A stretch of DNA of 64,000 nt from an uncultured Ruminococcus sp. Lineage in GTDB: Bacteria > Bacillota > Clostridia > Oscillospirales > Ruminococcaceae. The stretch covers positions 28,969 to 92,968 of the forward strand of contig CAMKMD010000007.1 of NCBI GenBank assembly GCA_946413815.1, in the 5' to 3' direction. The position numbers and the translations under genes were made by a program. The notes under the pieces are model-generated. The model did not search any database. It saw only the letters and a program-made list of their open reading frames with translations, and was not told where the DNA came from. This document shows positions 7,913 to 16,202 of this stretch, one piece after another; the first letter of the stretch is position 1, and each line of letters opens with the position of its first letter.

Positions 7913-10261
7913 ATGAAAAGCATATTCAGGCTTATACGGGCGCATATCAGACACGGAAAGGATGCCTTCTTCGGCATCATCCTTCTTATGTCCCTCATCA
8001 CCTTTTCGTTCTCGGGAACGGTAAGCAATGACGATGTACTGAGGGCGGAGATAGAGAAGAATTTCGCCGAGGAGAATGTGGGAGACCTTATCGTTATGAT
8101 CTATGAAGATGATCTGTCAGATGATATGCTCGCTTCACTTGACAAGAGCAGCAGTGTCGCCGGATACGGTGTGAAGCAGTCCATATTTCTGAGGAGCAGA
8201 CCTGTCGTTGACGGGGCTGAGGAAGACATCATTCTCTCCTTCACACGCCGGAGCGATGATGTATGCGTATTCAACGACAGCTTTGACGGATTCAGAGCAG
8301 ACAATGACCTGAAGCCCGGTGAGATATTTCTCCCCTACAAGCTGAAGATGAACAGCAGAATGAAGGAAGGCGCAGTATTATCCTTCAGAACCAGCAGCGG
8401 CAGCGAGGAGAGATATACTGTAAAGGGCTTCTACGAGGATAAGATCTTCGGAGCTACCACCATCACCGATAACTATTGTGTGCTTTCCGAGGAGGATTAC
8501 GACAGACTGATTTCAGACTGCACAGACCATGAAGACAGTCCTGTGCTGCTGATGATCGTGTACAGCGAGGTGCATATACACGCCGCAGACGGCATCGATG
8601 CCTCAGAACTGCGCCGGGATCTCACTGACAGTGCGCTGATAAAGTCTGCCAGAGCAGTATTAAGCCGCCAGAACATCATCGACCTCTTTGAGATGTATTC
8701 AAATACCGGAACAAGAGGCATGGCAGCATTCACCATGATACTCCTTGCGGCGATACTCATAACCATACACAACAGCATAAGCGCAGCGGTTGAAATGGAG
8801 TACACCGACCTTGGTATACTGCGGGCGCTCGGCTTCTCCGTCGGCAGGATACGCCTTGTATATGCAGCGGAATATGTCCTCGCCCTCGCCGCAGGCAGCG
8901 TTCTCGGCCTGCTCGTCTCGATACCGGTATGTGCGGTGCTGATACGCAAATGGATGAATCTGACCGGCATTCTCACCGGAACAGACGTATCTGTTATGAA
9001 GTGCGCCGGAATGTCACTTGTAATGATACTTGTCTGCATCGGCTTCATATTTGCTGCTACGGCGAAGATATCCCGCATCTCACCCGTCAGGGCGATATCC
9101 GGCGGACGGGACGAGGTACACTTCGACAGCCGGCTCAACTGCCGCATAAGAAAGCATCCCCTTTCTCTGTCACTCGTCCTCAGGCAGCTGAGCACCAACC
9201 GCCGCAGCTACACCGGAACTGCGCTCATCGTTGCCATGCTCGTCTACTTTCTCGTCAGCATCACCCTTATTACAGCAAACCTTGATCCGGACAAGCTGTT
9301 CACTACATCAAAGGGAGAGATAAATCTCCTCAATACCGGCGGACTCTCCATCGATAATGCCGGCGAATTCGAAGAGGCCGCCCGTGAGGTGGACAGCGGC
9401 GCATCCCTCTACACAAGGTCCATTCGCCGCATGATGATAGACGGTCAGTTCGTTCCTGTACACGCCTTCCGCAGAGAGGAGGACAAGTACGACCTGCTTG
9501 ACGGCAGGCAGCCGGAATACGACAACGAGCTGATAGTTACAAAGAACCTTGCAGAAGATCTCGGGAAGGCAATAGGCGACACAGTAACGGTATCCTGTCA
9601 GGACAGAACGGAGGAGTTCATCATAACCGGATACTTCCAGACGGTATTTGAGTTTGGACTTGTTTCGATGATGACAGAAGAGGGTATGCAGAAGCTGGGC
9701 TGCAATGATGTGGAATCCGCACAGCTGAAGCTCAGCGATACCTCAAAGACACAGGAAATGATAGATATGATCACAAGCCGCTTCGGTGACAGCATCTCAG
9801 CAAGCGAATACAAGGAAAGCGGAACTATGCTCAACTACCGGAAGATAGTGACCATACTCATGAATTCGAGCATATACACGATGTACACAGTGATACTGAT
9901 ATTCGCCGCTGTTGTCGTGGTCATGCTTTGCAGGCGCAGTTTCGTACGCGAGCGCACTGATATCGGCATATTCAAGGCACTCGGCACTACATCCGGCAGT
10001 CTCAGAAGGCAGTTCGCCCTGAGATTCGCAGCCGTCGCATTAGCGGGCTCCCTCCTCGGCGGCACACTGAGTGCGCTGTGGGCAAGGAAGATGATAACCT
10101 TCATGCTGAAGATAGTAGGCCTTACCGACCTGAAAGCAGAGATATCACCAATGACCTTCGCTTTTCCGGCAGCAGCAGTATGTCTGTGCTTCTTTGCCTT
10201 CGCCTATGCAGTCTCAGGCAAGATAAAGAGCGTGGACGTCAGGGAGCTTATTACAGAATAG
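7913..10261 (+). CDS. FtsX-domain ABC permease with two permease halves
   Basis: A 782-residue permease. An N-terminal helix (about 18-38) is followed by a 230-residue extracytoplasmic domain, then three helices (about 268-390) with the FtsX signature region EYTDLGILRALGFS. A fourth helix near 430-455 leads to a second large outer domain (about 460-640), then a second FtsX block with RTDIGIFKALGTT. This is the layout of two fused MacB/FtsX units, here with the ATPase encoded separately upstream. Such transporters do not transport through a channel but move substrates mechanically. The operon context suggests antimicrobial peptide detoxification or lipoprotein handling. A strong terminator follows. 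Confidence 0.9.
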   Translation: MKSIFRLIRAHIRHGKDAFFGIILLMSLITFSFSGTVSNDDVLRAEIEKNFAEENVGDLIVMIYEDDLSDDMLASLDKSSSVAGYGVKQSIFLRSRPVVDGAEEDIILSFTRRSDDVCVFNDSFDGFRADNDLKPGEIFLPYKLKMNSRMKEGAVLSFRTSSGSEERYTVKGFYEDKIFGATTITDNYCVLSEEDYDRLISDCTDHEDSPVLLMIVYSEVHIHAADGIDASELRRDLTDSALIKSARAVLSRQNIIDLFEMYSNTGTRGMAAFTMILLAAILITIHNSISAAVEMEYTDLGILRALGFSVGRIRLVYAAEYVLALAAGSVLGLLVSIPVCAVLIRKWMNLTGILTGTDVSVMKCAGMSLVMILVCIGFIFAATAKISRISPVRAISGGRDEVHFDSRLNCRIRKHPLSLSLVLRQLSTNRRSYTGTALIVAMLVYFLVSITLITANLDPDKLFTTSKGEINLLNTGGLSIDNAGEFEEAAREVDSGASLYTRSIRRMMIDGQFVPVHAFRREEDKYDLLDGRQPEYDNELIVTKNLAEDLGKAIGDTVTVSCQDRTEEFIITGYFQTVFEFGLVSMMTEEGMQKLGCNDVESAQLKLSDTSKTQEMIDMITSRFGDSISASEYKESGTMLNYRKIVTILMNSSIYTMYTVILIFAAVVVVMLCRRSFVRERTDIGIFKALGTTSGSLRRQFALRFAAVALAGSLLGGTLSALWARKMITFMLKIVGLTDLKAEISPMTFAFPAAAVCLCFFAFAYAVSGKIKSVDVRELITE

Positions 10262-10289
10262 CTTCTGACATGATATAGTATATAAAGAC

Positions 10290-10333
10290 AGACCGCCGCG
10301 GTATGCTTTGCCGCGGCGGTCTGCTGTTTTTTT
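10290..10333. terminator. Strong bidirectional intrinsic terminator
   Basis: A 12-bp perfect GC-rich stem (10290-10301 with 10311-10322) followed by a run of seven T. It separates the convergent permease and YaiI genes. Confidence 0.9.
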
Positions 10334-10339
10334 ATAAGG

Positions 10340-10786
10340 TCAGCCCTTTTCTGATGTATTTTCTATCACTCTTATAAGAGCGGCACTGAAATCTCTGTCC
10401 TGCTGAGCTGTACGCTTTGCCTGACCTTTCGTCCGGCCGCCGCTGCGGCGTATCTTTGCCGATACTGCACGGAATTCAAGCAGGCCTGCTATATTATCCT
10501 CAGAATACTGCCTGCCGTCCTGATTGAGGACCACTGCGCGTCTGCTCAGACACATTGCAGCAAGACCGTAATCCTGCGTCACAGCGATATCGCCTTCACT
10601 CACAAGATTCACAAGGCGGAAATCAGCGCTGTCCGCACCCTTGTCAACTATTATGGTATCTGCACCTTCACGGCTGATGGAATGGGCTGTATCACAGATT
10701 ATGGTGCAGGCTATACCGTATCTCCTTGCCGTGCACACCGTGATATCTACTACAGGACACCCATCGGCATCAATAAATATCCTCAC
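10340..10786 (-). CDS. YaiI/YqxD family protein (UPF0178, DUF188)
   Basis: A 148-residue protein starting with IFIDADGCPV, the hallmark of the UPF0178 family, followed by the conserved DTAHS and GADSADFRL segments and TQDYGLAAMCL. The family adopts a PIN-like nuclease fold with clustered aspartates but no firm function is known. The start is GTG at 10786, with AAGGAG nine bases upstream; no ATG fits. The C-terminal tail is basic and Gln-rich. It is a single gene with its own promoter. Confidence 0.9.
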   Translation of the reverse strand: MRIFIDADGCPVVDITVCTARRYGIACTIICDTAHSISREGADTIIVDKGADSADFRLVNLVSEGDIAVTQDYGLAAMCLSRRAVVLNQDGRQYSEDNIAGLLEFRAVSAKIRRSGGRTKGQAKRTAQQDRDFSAALIRVIENTSEKG

Positions 10787-10821
10787 CCTCTTCTGCTCCT
10801 TCCTTCATCATTATTCACAAT

Positions 10822-10851
10822 GATTATATCACCCGTTCTGCCGGATTGTCA
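10822..10851 (-). promoter_or_regulatory. Sigma-A promoter for the YaiI-family gene
   Basis: On the minus strand TTGACA, 18 bases, TATAAT. Confidence 0.7.
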
Positions 10852-10953
10852 ATCCCCATGCCGATGATCGACTATATCATTGTTAAACGATATATAAATA
10901 TATGATAAACAAATACGGCCATTGTAGTCTATAACGAATTTCCGGCTCATTCC

Positions 10954-10983
10954 TTGACCGGAGCAATCTGATTATGATATAAT
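10954..10983 (+). promoter_or_regulatory. Sigma-A promoter of the vWA protein transcript
   Basis: TTGACC, 18 bases, TATAAT. It lies about 310 bases before the vWA start codon, giving a long 5' untranslated leader. Confidence 0.65.
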
Positions 10984-10989
10984 ATTCCT

Positions 10990-11292
10990 GTTGTGAACAC
11001 AATTGACCATAGAAGAGATGACAGACGTTTTACATATTCCACAAGTGAAAAACGGCTGTCATTTTCAGTTTTTGATACGGAAAAACAAGGGATATGGCTT
11101 CTTACTGAATTGAAGCCGCAGAACAATTCAGAATCACATTATCTGGAGGTGAGCAAACAGAGACGGTCTTACAGGCCGTTATCAGTATCCGCAGCCGGTC
11201 TATTGTATTAGACTTTATTATAGACATAATACTGTGAACGGAAATTATTGGTTTAATAGTTCCACCAACAAATTCACACAAGGAGGTCAAAA
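10990..11292 (+). other. Structured ~300-base untranslated leader
   Basis: There is no convincing gene between the promoter and the vWA start. The leader holds a long hairpin: 11018-11031 pairs with 11049-11062 (14 positions, one mismatch, 17-base loop) followed by T-rich sequence. Next is GGCTTC / GAAGCC (11096-11101, 11112-11117), and an ACGG/CCGT hairpin near 11163-11180. This could be an attenuator or ligand-sensing leader, but I match it to no known riboswitch class. Confidence 0.45.
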
Positions 11293-14200
11293 ATGACTAT
11301 CAGAAAAACTATTGCTGCTGCGCTCCTCTCACTCTCTGTGCTTGGCAGTGTATCGCTGAACGCTTATGCAGCAGAGAATCAGGCCCGGTCAGACGACCTG
11401 AGCGTCAGGATAGTATCCGATAAGGATGCTTATTCATCCTCAGAGGATGTTAAGGTCGATATCGTCGTTGAGAACAAGGCTGAGACTGTAAACAACCTCA
11501 GGATAGAAAGCGTTCTGCCGGACAAGCTGAAGCTGAAGGACGGTTCACTGTCAGCCGAAAGGGCATCCCTTGCCCCGAACGAAACGGTTCAGCTCTCGGC
11601 TGTTCTTGCTGCTGAGACACCGCAGACTACAACAGTGACAGCTGCTCCTGCGACAACTACCACCACACAGGCGACGACTGCTCAGCCTGTTGATTCGCCC
11701 AAGACAAGCGACAACAATAATATGACATATGTAATAGCTGTACTGCTCATACTCACAGCCGTTGCATTCCTCACACTGACCAGCAGAAAGACCAGAACAA
11801 GAGTACTCAGCCTCTTCCTTTGTCTTGCACTGACAGGCACATTCATCGACCTGAGAACTGTCTCTGCTGCCGGAGAGAGTATTGAGACTCTTTCCGCAAG
11901 GATTAATATCTCAGTTGACAATGAGCCCTGTATCATCGAGGTAAAGGTATCATACAATGCTGCTGACGGCACATACGAGCTTGTTACCGGCGAGAAGCAG
12001 GTAAAGATCAACAGCGATAAATTCGAATACATCGAGAAGGACAAGTCCTATCAGACCACAAAGCTCGTGACCGGACTTAACGGAACTGTTTCTTCAAGCG
12101 ACTCCGTCAAGGCACTCAGGCTTGAGGTATACAACAGCAGAAATGAGCTCTTCCTCACCGACGAGATAACTCCGGCAGATAACTGGAACGATGAAGGCTT
12201 CGTGCTTGATCTCGGAAAGAACAGAGTACGTGTAAGCGCAGAATACAAGGACGGAAGCATCGTTACTGATGAACTCTGCGTCAACAACGTGATCAAGGGA
12301 CTTGAAGACCTTGTGATTGACTATGACGACAACGATAATGACGGCATCTGCAATATGATGGAGGATGTCATCGGCACAGACAAGAACAATGCCGATACAG
12401 ACGGCGACAGGATATCCGACTATAACGAGGTAATGATCCTCCTTACAGACCCGACAGTAAAAGACTCTGACGAGAACGGCGTCGAGGACGGCGACGAGGA
12501 TAAGGACAAGGACGGCTTATCCAATGAAAAGGAATTCGAGCATGGAACAGATCCCCTATATGAGGATACCGATCTTGATACCCTCAGGGATAATGACGAG
12601 CTCACCATCCACCACACCGATCCCCTTCTTGCCGATACAGACAAGGACGGCCTTGACGATAACAGGGAAGTTGAACTCGGATATGACCCGACTGTGTTCA
12701 ATCAGAAATTCAGAGTAACAGCTGTTCCCGGTGAGGGCGAAGAGAGTGAGCTTGTAAAGCCTTCAGTATCGATAGAGCTTTCCGGCGACCAGGTTGAGAC
12801 ACTTTCCGTTACAAAGCTCTCTGATTTCTACTTCAACGAGGATACCTACGGTTATGTAGGCCCCGGATATGAATTTGAGGTTGACGGTGAGTTCGATCAG
12901 GCTGTATTAAGATTTGAATTTGATCCCGAACTCCTCAACGATCCCGAATTTGAGCCGGTTATCTACTATTTCGACGAGGAGAATCAGCAGCTTGTTGAGC
13001 TCGAAACAACCGTCGAAGGAAATACTGCTTCGGCAGTCACAACACATTTCTCCAAGTACGTTCTCCTTGACAAGAAGAAGCTCTCAAAGGTATGGGAGGA
13101 AGAGATCAAGGTATCCAACGGAATCATCGCATCCCTGCTGCCTGTTGATCTCGCACTCGTTATCGACGGCTCCGGAAGCATGGACTGGAACGACAGCAAG
13201 AATATAAGATATGAAGCTGCAAAGGAGCTTATCGATCAGCTCAATACCAATGACAGAATTGCTGTAATAGGCTTTGACAACCACGCAAAGCTCTGCTCTG
13301 CATTCACCACCGACAAAGAAGCATCCAAGAACGCAGTAACAAAGACCTATACCGACGGCGGAACCTCTATCTATAACGGAATCATCGAAGCAAACAAGCA
13401 GTATTCAGATAACCCGAGGCTCTCCACCAAGAAGATGATCGTTCTTACTGACGGTATCGACAACGACTATTTTGACTATGATCCCATCATCGAGGAAGCA
13501 AAATCCCTCGGTATAACCATCTATACTGTAGGCTTAGGCTCTGAATATTCCATCGACGAGGCTCTCCTGAAAAAGATCGCTGAGTCAACAGGCGGCAAGT
13601 ACTACCGTGCTTCTCTTGCTTCCGGACTTAAAGACGAGTTTGAGAAGGCAAAGGACGATATCGACCTGTCTATCGATACAGACGGCGACGGCATCTGCGA
13701 TTACTACGAAAACGGCAAGATAAGACTCGGCTTCGGAAGGTATATAAGCACTGATCCCGAAAACCCGGACAGTGACAATGACGGTCTTGAAGACGGCGAG
13801 GAGATCATAGTGACCGTCAAGGACGGCAAGGTGGAATTCACCTATAAATCAGACCCGAACGATGATGATACAGACGATGACGGTCTGCTTGACGGCAAGT
13901 CTGTCGATGGAGTTGCACCCAGGGAACAGGACGGACAGGTCAACAGGAAAAACGGTATCAGCGGACTCTGGAAGTATCACATCGATTATATCAAGAATCA
14001 CGAGCCCACACATTCCTTACCAGGCTGGTATAATTACAGCGGCCACAAAAACGATGACAATACCGGATATGAAGGCTTTGATGTGTTCCTTGACGAGGTC
14101 GATGACATACTTGACAGCATAGGCACATCATCCATACAGTTCTGGCTGTACGACAAGGATCTGATCCGAACCGAAATGAATTCAGCCGTAGCTCTTATGT

Positions 14201-14985
14201 TGATCGATCCGCCTTTAGCCATCATTGCTTTCAATGCCGGATTAGCAAGACTTCTGAAATATATACCCGATCCGGAAGAGGTCAAGGATGTCTGCGCAGA
14301 ATTGGGCTCAGCTATCCTGAATTTCAGAAGTGACAGCAGCGGCGTTATCCATTCACAGTATAATCAGTGGCAGTCGACCTTCGGATACAATAATCTTTAT
14401 GATGATGTATTCAGGATCGGCACATTAGGTAATATGAGATATGAAAAGTTCCCCTTCACACGCAACGGACAGCAGTATGTTTTCTGGATGTGGAGAGGAA
14501 ACTATCTTAATCTCGGCGCAGGAACAGAGATCGGCTTCTATACCCGTCCCTCCAATTACAGCAGTTCTGATGACGGCATTCTTGAAGGAATCAGCAATAC
14601 GATCCAGGATCTTCTGAAGGATAATCTTGATCACTACAACGTTGACAAGAGTCTCTCCATTCCGATGAATGTATATCTGTACGAATACTCAGGCAGTTCC
14701 AGCATTACAAACGTTTATGCATGGGATCCTCAGGATAACTCAACAGCTTCCAACAGACAGTGGTGGGCCTGCGGATTCAACCCTGCATACGTAGGAAGAG
14801 TTGATTCCAACAAGCTTGTCACGATAGGTGCTATTGATATGAGTTCTCAGCAGAACCTTTTCAATGAATTTGTCGATACTTTTGATTCCAGCGCTAACTC
14901 ACTTTCAAAGTATCTTTACTTTGACGAGGATAATTTCTACATATACGTCATGTGGGGCGACAACGTAACCAAGTTCTCCAGGTGA
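11293..14985 (+). CDS. Large surface protein: vWA domain, calcium-binding repeats and unknown C-terminal domain
   Basis: A 1230-residue protein with an AAGGAGG ribosome site. It has a signal peptide (1-27), a beta-rich domain (about 30-110), a Thr-rich linker, then two hydrophobic helices (about 142-162 and 170-188) around the basic turn SRKTRTR. Aspartate-rich thrombospondin-3-like repeats follow at about 343-470 (for example DTDGDRISDYNEV). A von Willebrand A domain begins near 617 with an intact MIDAS motif DGSGS. More Asp-rich repeats lie at about 795-875, then a 350-residue C-terminal domain that resembles DUF4474, although I cannot run a search. vWA domains bind ligands through a metal ion, so adhesion or surface assembly is likely. 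The lipoprotein gene starts 43 bases downstream. Confidence 0.88.
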   Translation: MTIRKTIAAALLSLSVLGSVSLNAYAAENQARSDDLSVRIVSDKDAYSSSEDVKVDIVVENKAETVNNLRIESVLPDKLKLKDGSLSAERASLAPNETVQLSAVLAAETPQTTTVTAAPATTTTTQATTAQPVDSPKTSDNNNMTYVIAVLLILTAVAFLTLTSRKTRTRVLSLFLCLALTGTFIDLRTVSAAGESIETLSARINISVDNEPCIIEVKVSYNAADGTYELVTGEKQVKINSDKFEYIEKDKSYQTTKLVTGLNGTVSSSDSVKALRLEVYNSRNELFLTDEITPADNWNDEGFVLDLGKNRVRVSAEYKDGSIVTDELCVNNVIKGLEDLVIDYDDNDNDGICNMMEDVIGTDKNNADTDGDRISDYNEVMILLTDPTVKDSDENGVEDGDEDKDKDGLSNEKEFEHGTDPLYEDTDLDTLRDNDELTIHHTDPLLADTDKDGLDDNREVELGYDPTVFNQKFRVTAVPGEGEESELVKPSVSIELSGDQVETLSVTKLSDFYFNEDTYGYVGPGYEFEVDGEFDQAVLRFEFDPELLNDPEFEPVIYYFDEENQQLVELETTVEGNTASAVTTHFSKYVLLDKKKLSKVWEEEIKVSNGIIASLLPVDLALVIDGSGSMDWNDSKNIRYEAAKELIDQLNTNDRIAVIGFDNHAKLCSAFTTDKEASKNAVTKTYTDGGTSIYNGIIEANKQYSDNPRLSTKKMIVLTDGIDNDYFDYDPIIEEAKSLGITIYTVGLGSEYSIDEALLKKIAESTGGKYYRASLASGLKDEFEKAKDDIDLSIDTDGDGICDYYENGKIRLGFGRYISTDPENPDSDNDGLEDGEEIIVTVKDGKVEFTYKSDPNDDDTDDDGLLDGKSVDGVAPREQDGQVNRKNGISGLWKYHIDYIKNHEPTHSLPGWYNYSGHKNDDNTGYEGFDVFLDEVDDILDSIGTSSIQFWLYDKDLIRTEMNSAVALMLIDPPLAIIAFNAGLARLLKYIPDPEEVKDVCAELGSAILNFRSDSSGVIHSQYNQWQSTFGYNNLYDDVFRIGTLGNMRYEKFPFTRNGQQYVFWMWRGNYLNLGAGTEIGFYTRPSNYSSSDDGILEGISNTIQDLLKDNLDHYNVDKSLSIPMNVYLYEYSGSSSITNVYAWDPQDNSTASNRQWWACGFNPAYVGRVDSNKLVTIGAIDMSSQQNLFNEFVDTFDSSANSLSKYLYFDEDNFYIYVMWGDNVTKFSR

Positions 14986-15028
14986 TCATCAGATATTGAG
15001 AAAAACTTCATCATTGTGAGGTGAAATC

Positions 15029-15589
15029 ATGAGAAAAGCAAAATACAGGATTCTTGCAAGTTTGATATTATCCCTGTTTATGCTTAACAGCTGCGGTCAA
15101 GAGCCTTCTGCTTCCGCACCGATTCAGGACAGTGCACCTGTAAGTTCTTCAAGATCAAAGGAATATCATCCGGAGAATGCTGCAAAAAAGGAAGCTGAAT
15201 CATACTTTGAATATCTGAAGCAAAAGGATATCCAGAGCCTTAACAAGCTGTTTTCTTCAAACGTTCGGAATTCACATGATCTTGAAAAGGAATGGAACGA
15301 GTTCTTTGAATGTGTTGACGGCAATATCATAAGCTGCGGAAACATCACGTACCTCGGAGAAGAGGTAAGAGTTGATAAACGCAAGGTAACCTACTCTGAT
15401 ATCGTAATCAGATACGAGGATGTTAAAACCGACAGCGGAAAGACTTATGACCGGATAGACTACCGCCAGCTGCGCGTCAATGACGCTGATCCCGGGTCAG
15501 AAGGCATCTCTATCTTCTCAATAAAGATACCGTCGGAAGACAATAATGATTCCCGGGAAGTAAGTGTCGGAGAAATCTCAGATCAGTAA
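15029..15589 (+). CDS. Lipoprotein, possible DUF5104 family
   Basis: A 186-residue protein with a lipoprotein signal peptide ending in the lipobox LNSC (Cys about 22), so it is anchored outside the membrane. A short Ser/Pro-rich linker is followed by a domain with a helix (EAESYFEYLKQKDIQSLNKLF) and beta strands. The opening helix resembles the NTF2-like/DUF5104 lipoproteins of ruminococci; that assignment is by eye. It lies 43 bases after the vWA gene in the same direction and is followed by a terminator, so both are probably one operon and may act together at the surface. Confidence 0.8.
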   Translation: MRKAKYRILASLILSLFMLNSCGQEPSASAPIQDSAPVSSSRSKEYHPENAAKKEAESYFEYLKQKDIQSLNKLFSSNVRNSHDLEKEWNEFFECVDGNIISCGNITYLGEEVRVDKRKVTYSDIVIRYEDVKTDSGKTYDRIDYRQLRVNDADPGSEGISIFSIKIPSEDNNDSREVSVGEISDQ

Positions 15590-15621
15590 TCTATTATTAA
15601 CCGATACGATCCAATATGCAA

Positions 15622-15655
15622 CAGCCTGTACTCCCAAGTACAGGCTGATGTTTTT
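15622..15655 (+). terminator. Intrinsic terminator after the vWA/lipoprotein operon
   Basis: Perfect 10-bp stem CAGCCTGTAC / GTACAGGCTG, 6-base loop, followed by ATGTTTTT. Confidence 0.85.
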
Positions 15656-15718
15656 ACCGGGCTGCGCCGGAATCACGCAGTGTACATACTGCAACAATTC
15701 CATCCCGAACCGTTAATT

Positions 15719-15748
15719 AAGCTACACTCCCCCGTGTGAGTGTAGCTT
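15719..15748. other. Orphan perfect hairpin
   Basis: AAGCTACACTC (15719-15729) pairs exactly with GAGTGTAGCTT (15738-15748). No gene ends just before it. It may be a second terminator or the end of a small transcript. Confidence 0.4.
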
Positions 15749-15758
15749 TTGCTACATA

Positions 15759-15810
15759 TTGCACCTGTATTGGATATTGAATACAGTGCAATACCATGGT
15801 ATCATATAAT
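15759..15810 (+). promoter_or_regulatory. Dyad-rich promoter of the Cys-rich mini-protein gene
   Basis: An inverted repeat (15759-15771 with 15780-15791, one-base bulge) is followed by the palindrome ATACCATGGTAT (15791-15802) and a -10 box TATAAT (15805-15810). No proper -35 box is present at the expected position. Overlapping dyads suggest tight control by a DNA-binding regulator. Confidence 0.45.
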
Positions 15811-15866
15811 CACAGCAAAGGAATAAACGAAATGCTGAGTAAAGAATACCACAGGGGGAAACATAA

Positions 15867-16082
15867 ATGGATAAGTCAGTAACAGGCGTAAAGATAATAA
15901 CTGCACTCTTACTTCTTACCTGCATCGCAGTGAGCTGCCTGGTTCTCGGTGCGCATAGGAATACCAGCTGCACATTCAGCACAGGCATCACGCTTTTCAA
16001 TGATGATGCTGACCCTGCCCGGGACTGCACCGCCGGCTCTGACTGGTACAGCTGCGAGGCAGATACTGTAAGTGTATGCTGA
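15867..16082 (+). CDS. Cys-rich small exported or membrane protein, unknown
   Basis: A 71-residue protein with a GGGGG ribosome site eight bases before the ATG. Residues 8-28 are a hydrophobic helix (LLLLTCIAVSCLVLG) that could be a signal peptide or anchor. The remaining 43 residues hold four cysteines spread evenly (NTSC, RDC, YSC, VC at the terminus) and many acidic residues. It stands alone, with a dyad-rich promoter upstream and a 13-bp hairpin downstream. I recognise no family; a secreted signal or toxin-like peptide and a small membrane regulator are both possible. Confidence 0.6.
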   Translation: MDKSVTGVKIITALLLLTCIAVSCLVLGAHRNTSCTFSTGITLFNDDADPARDCTAGSDWYSCEADTVSVC

Positions 16083-16148
16083 GACTTACTTCTGCACACC
16101 GGATAGTCCTCCGGCATTACTGAGACATCTTCATGGCTTTTATATAGG

Positions 16149-16181
16149 GAAACGCCCGTACTTCTGCTGTACGGGCGTTTC
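16149..16181. terminator. Long perfect hairpin between convergent genes
   Basis: A 13-bp perfect stem (16149-16161 with 16169-16181) with a 7-base loop between the mini-protein gene and fbp. U tracts are short on both strands. Confidence 0.65.
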
Positions 16182-16202
16182 ATATTAATTATGATATGTA
16201 TT

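Noticed and set aside
10993..11211. A 72-codon ORF starting with GTG in the vWA leader
   Set aside because: No ribosome site, unusual composition, and it overlaps a strong RNA hairpin; better read as an untranslated leader.
11293..14985. SPKTS motif near residue 135 as a sortase signal, implying two fused genes
   Set aside because: The motif is not a true LPXTG and the frame continues through a second helix into well-formed domains without an internal ribosome site.
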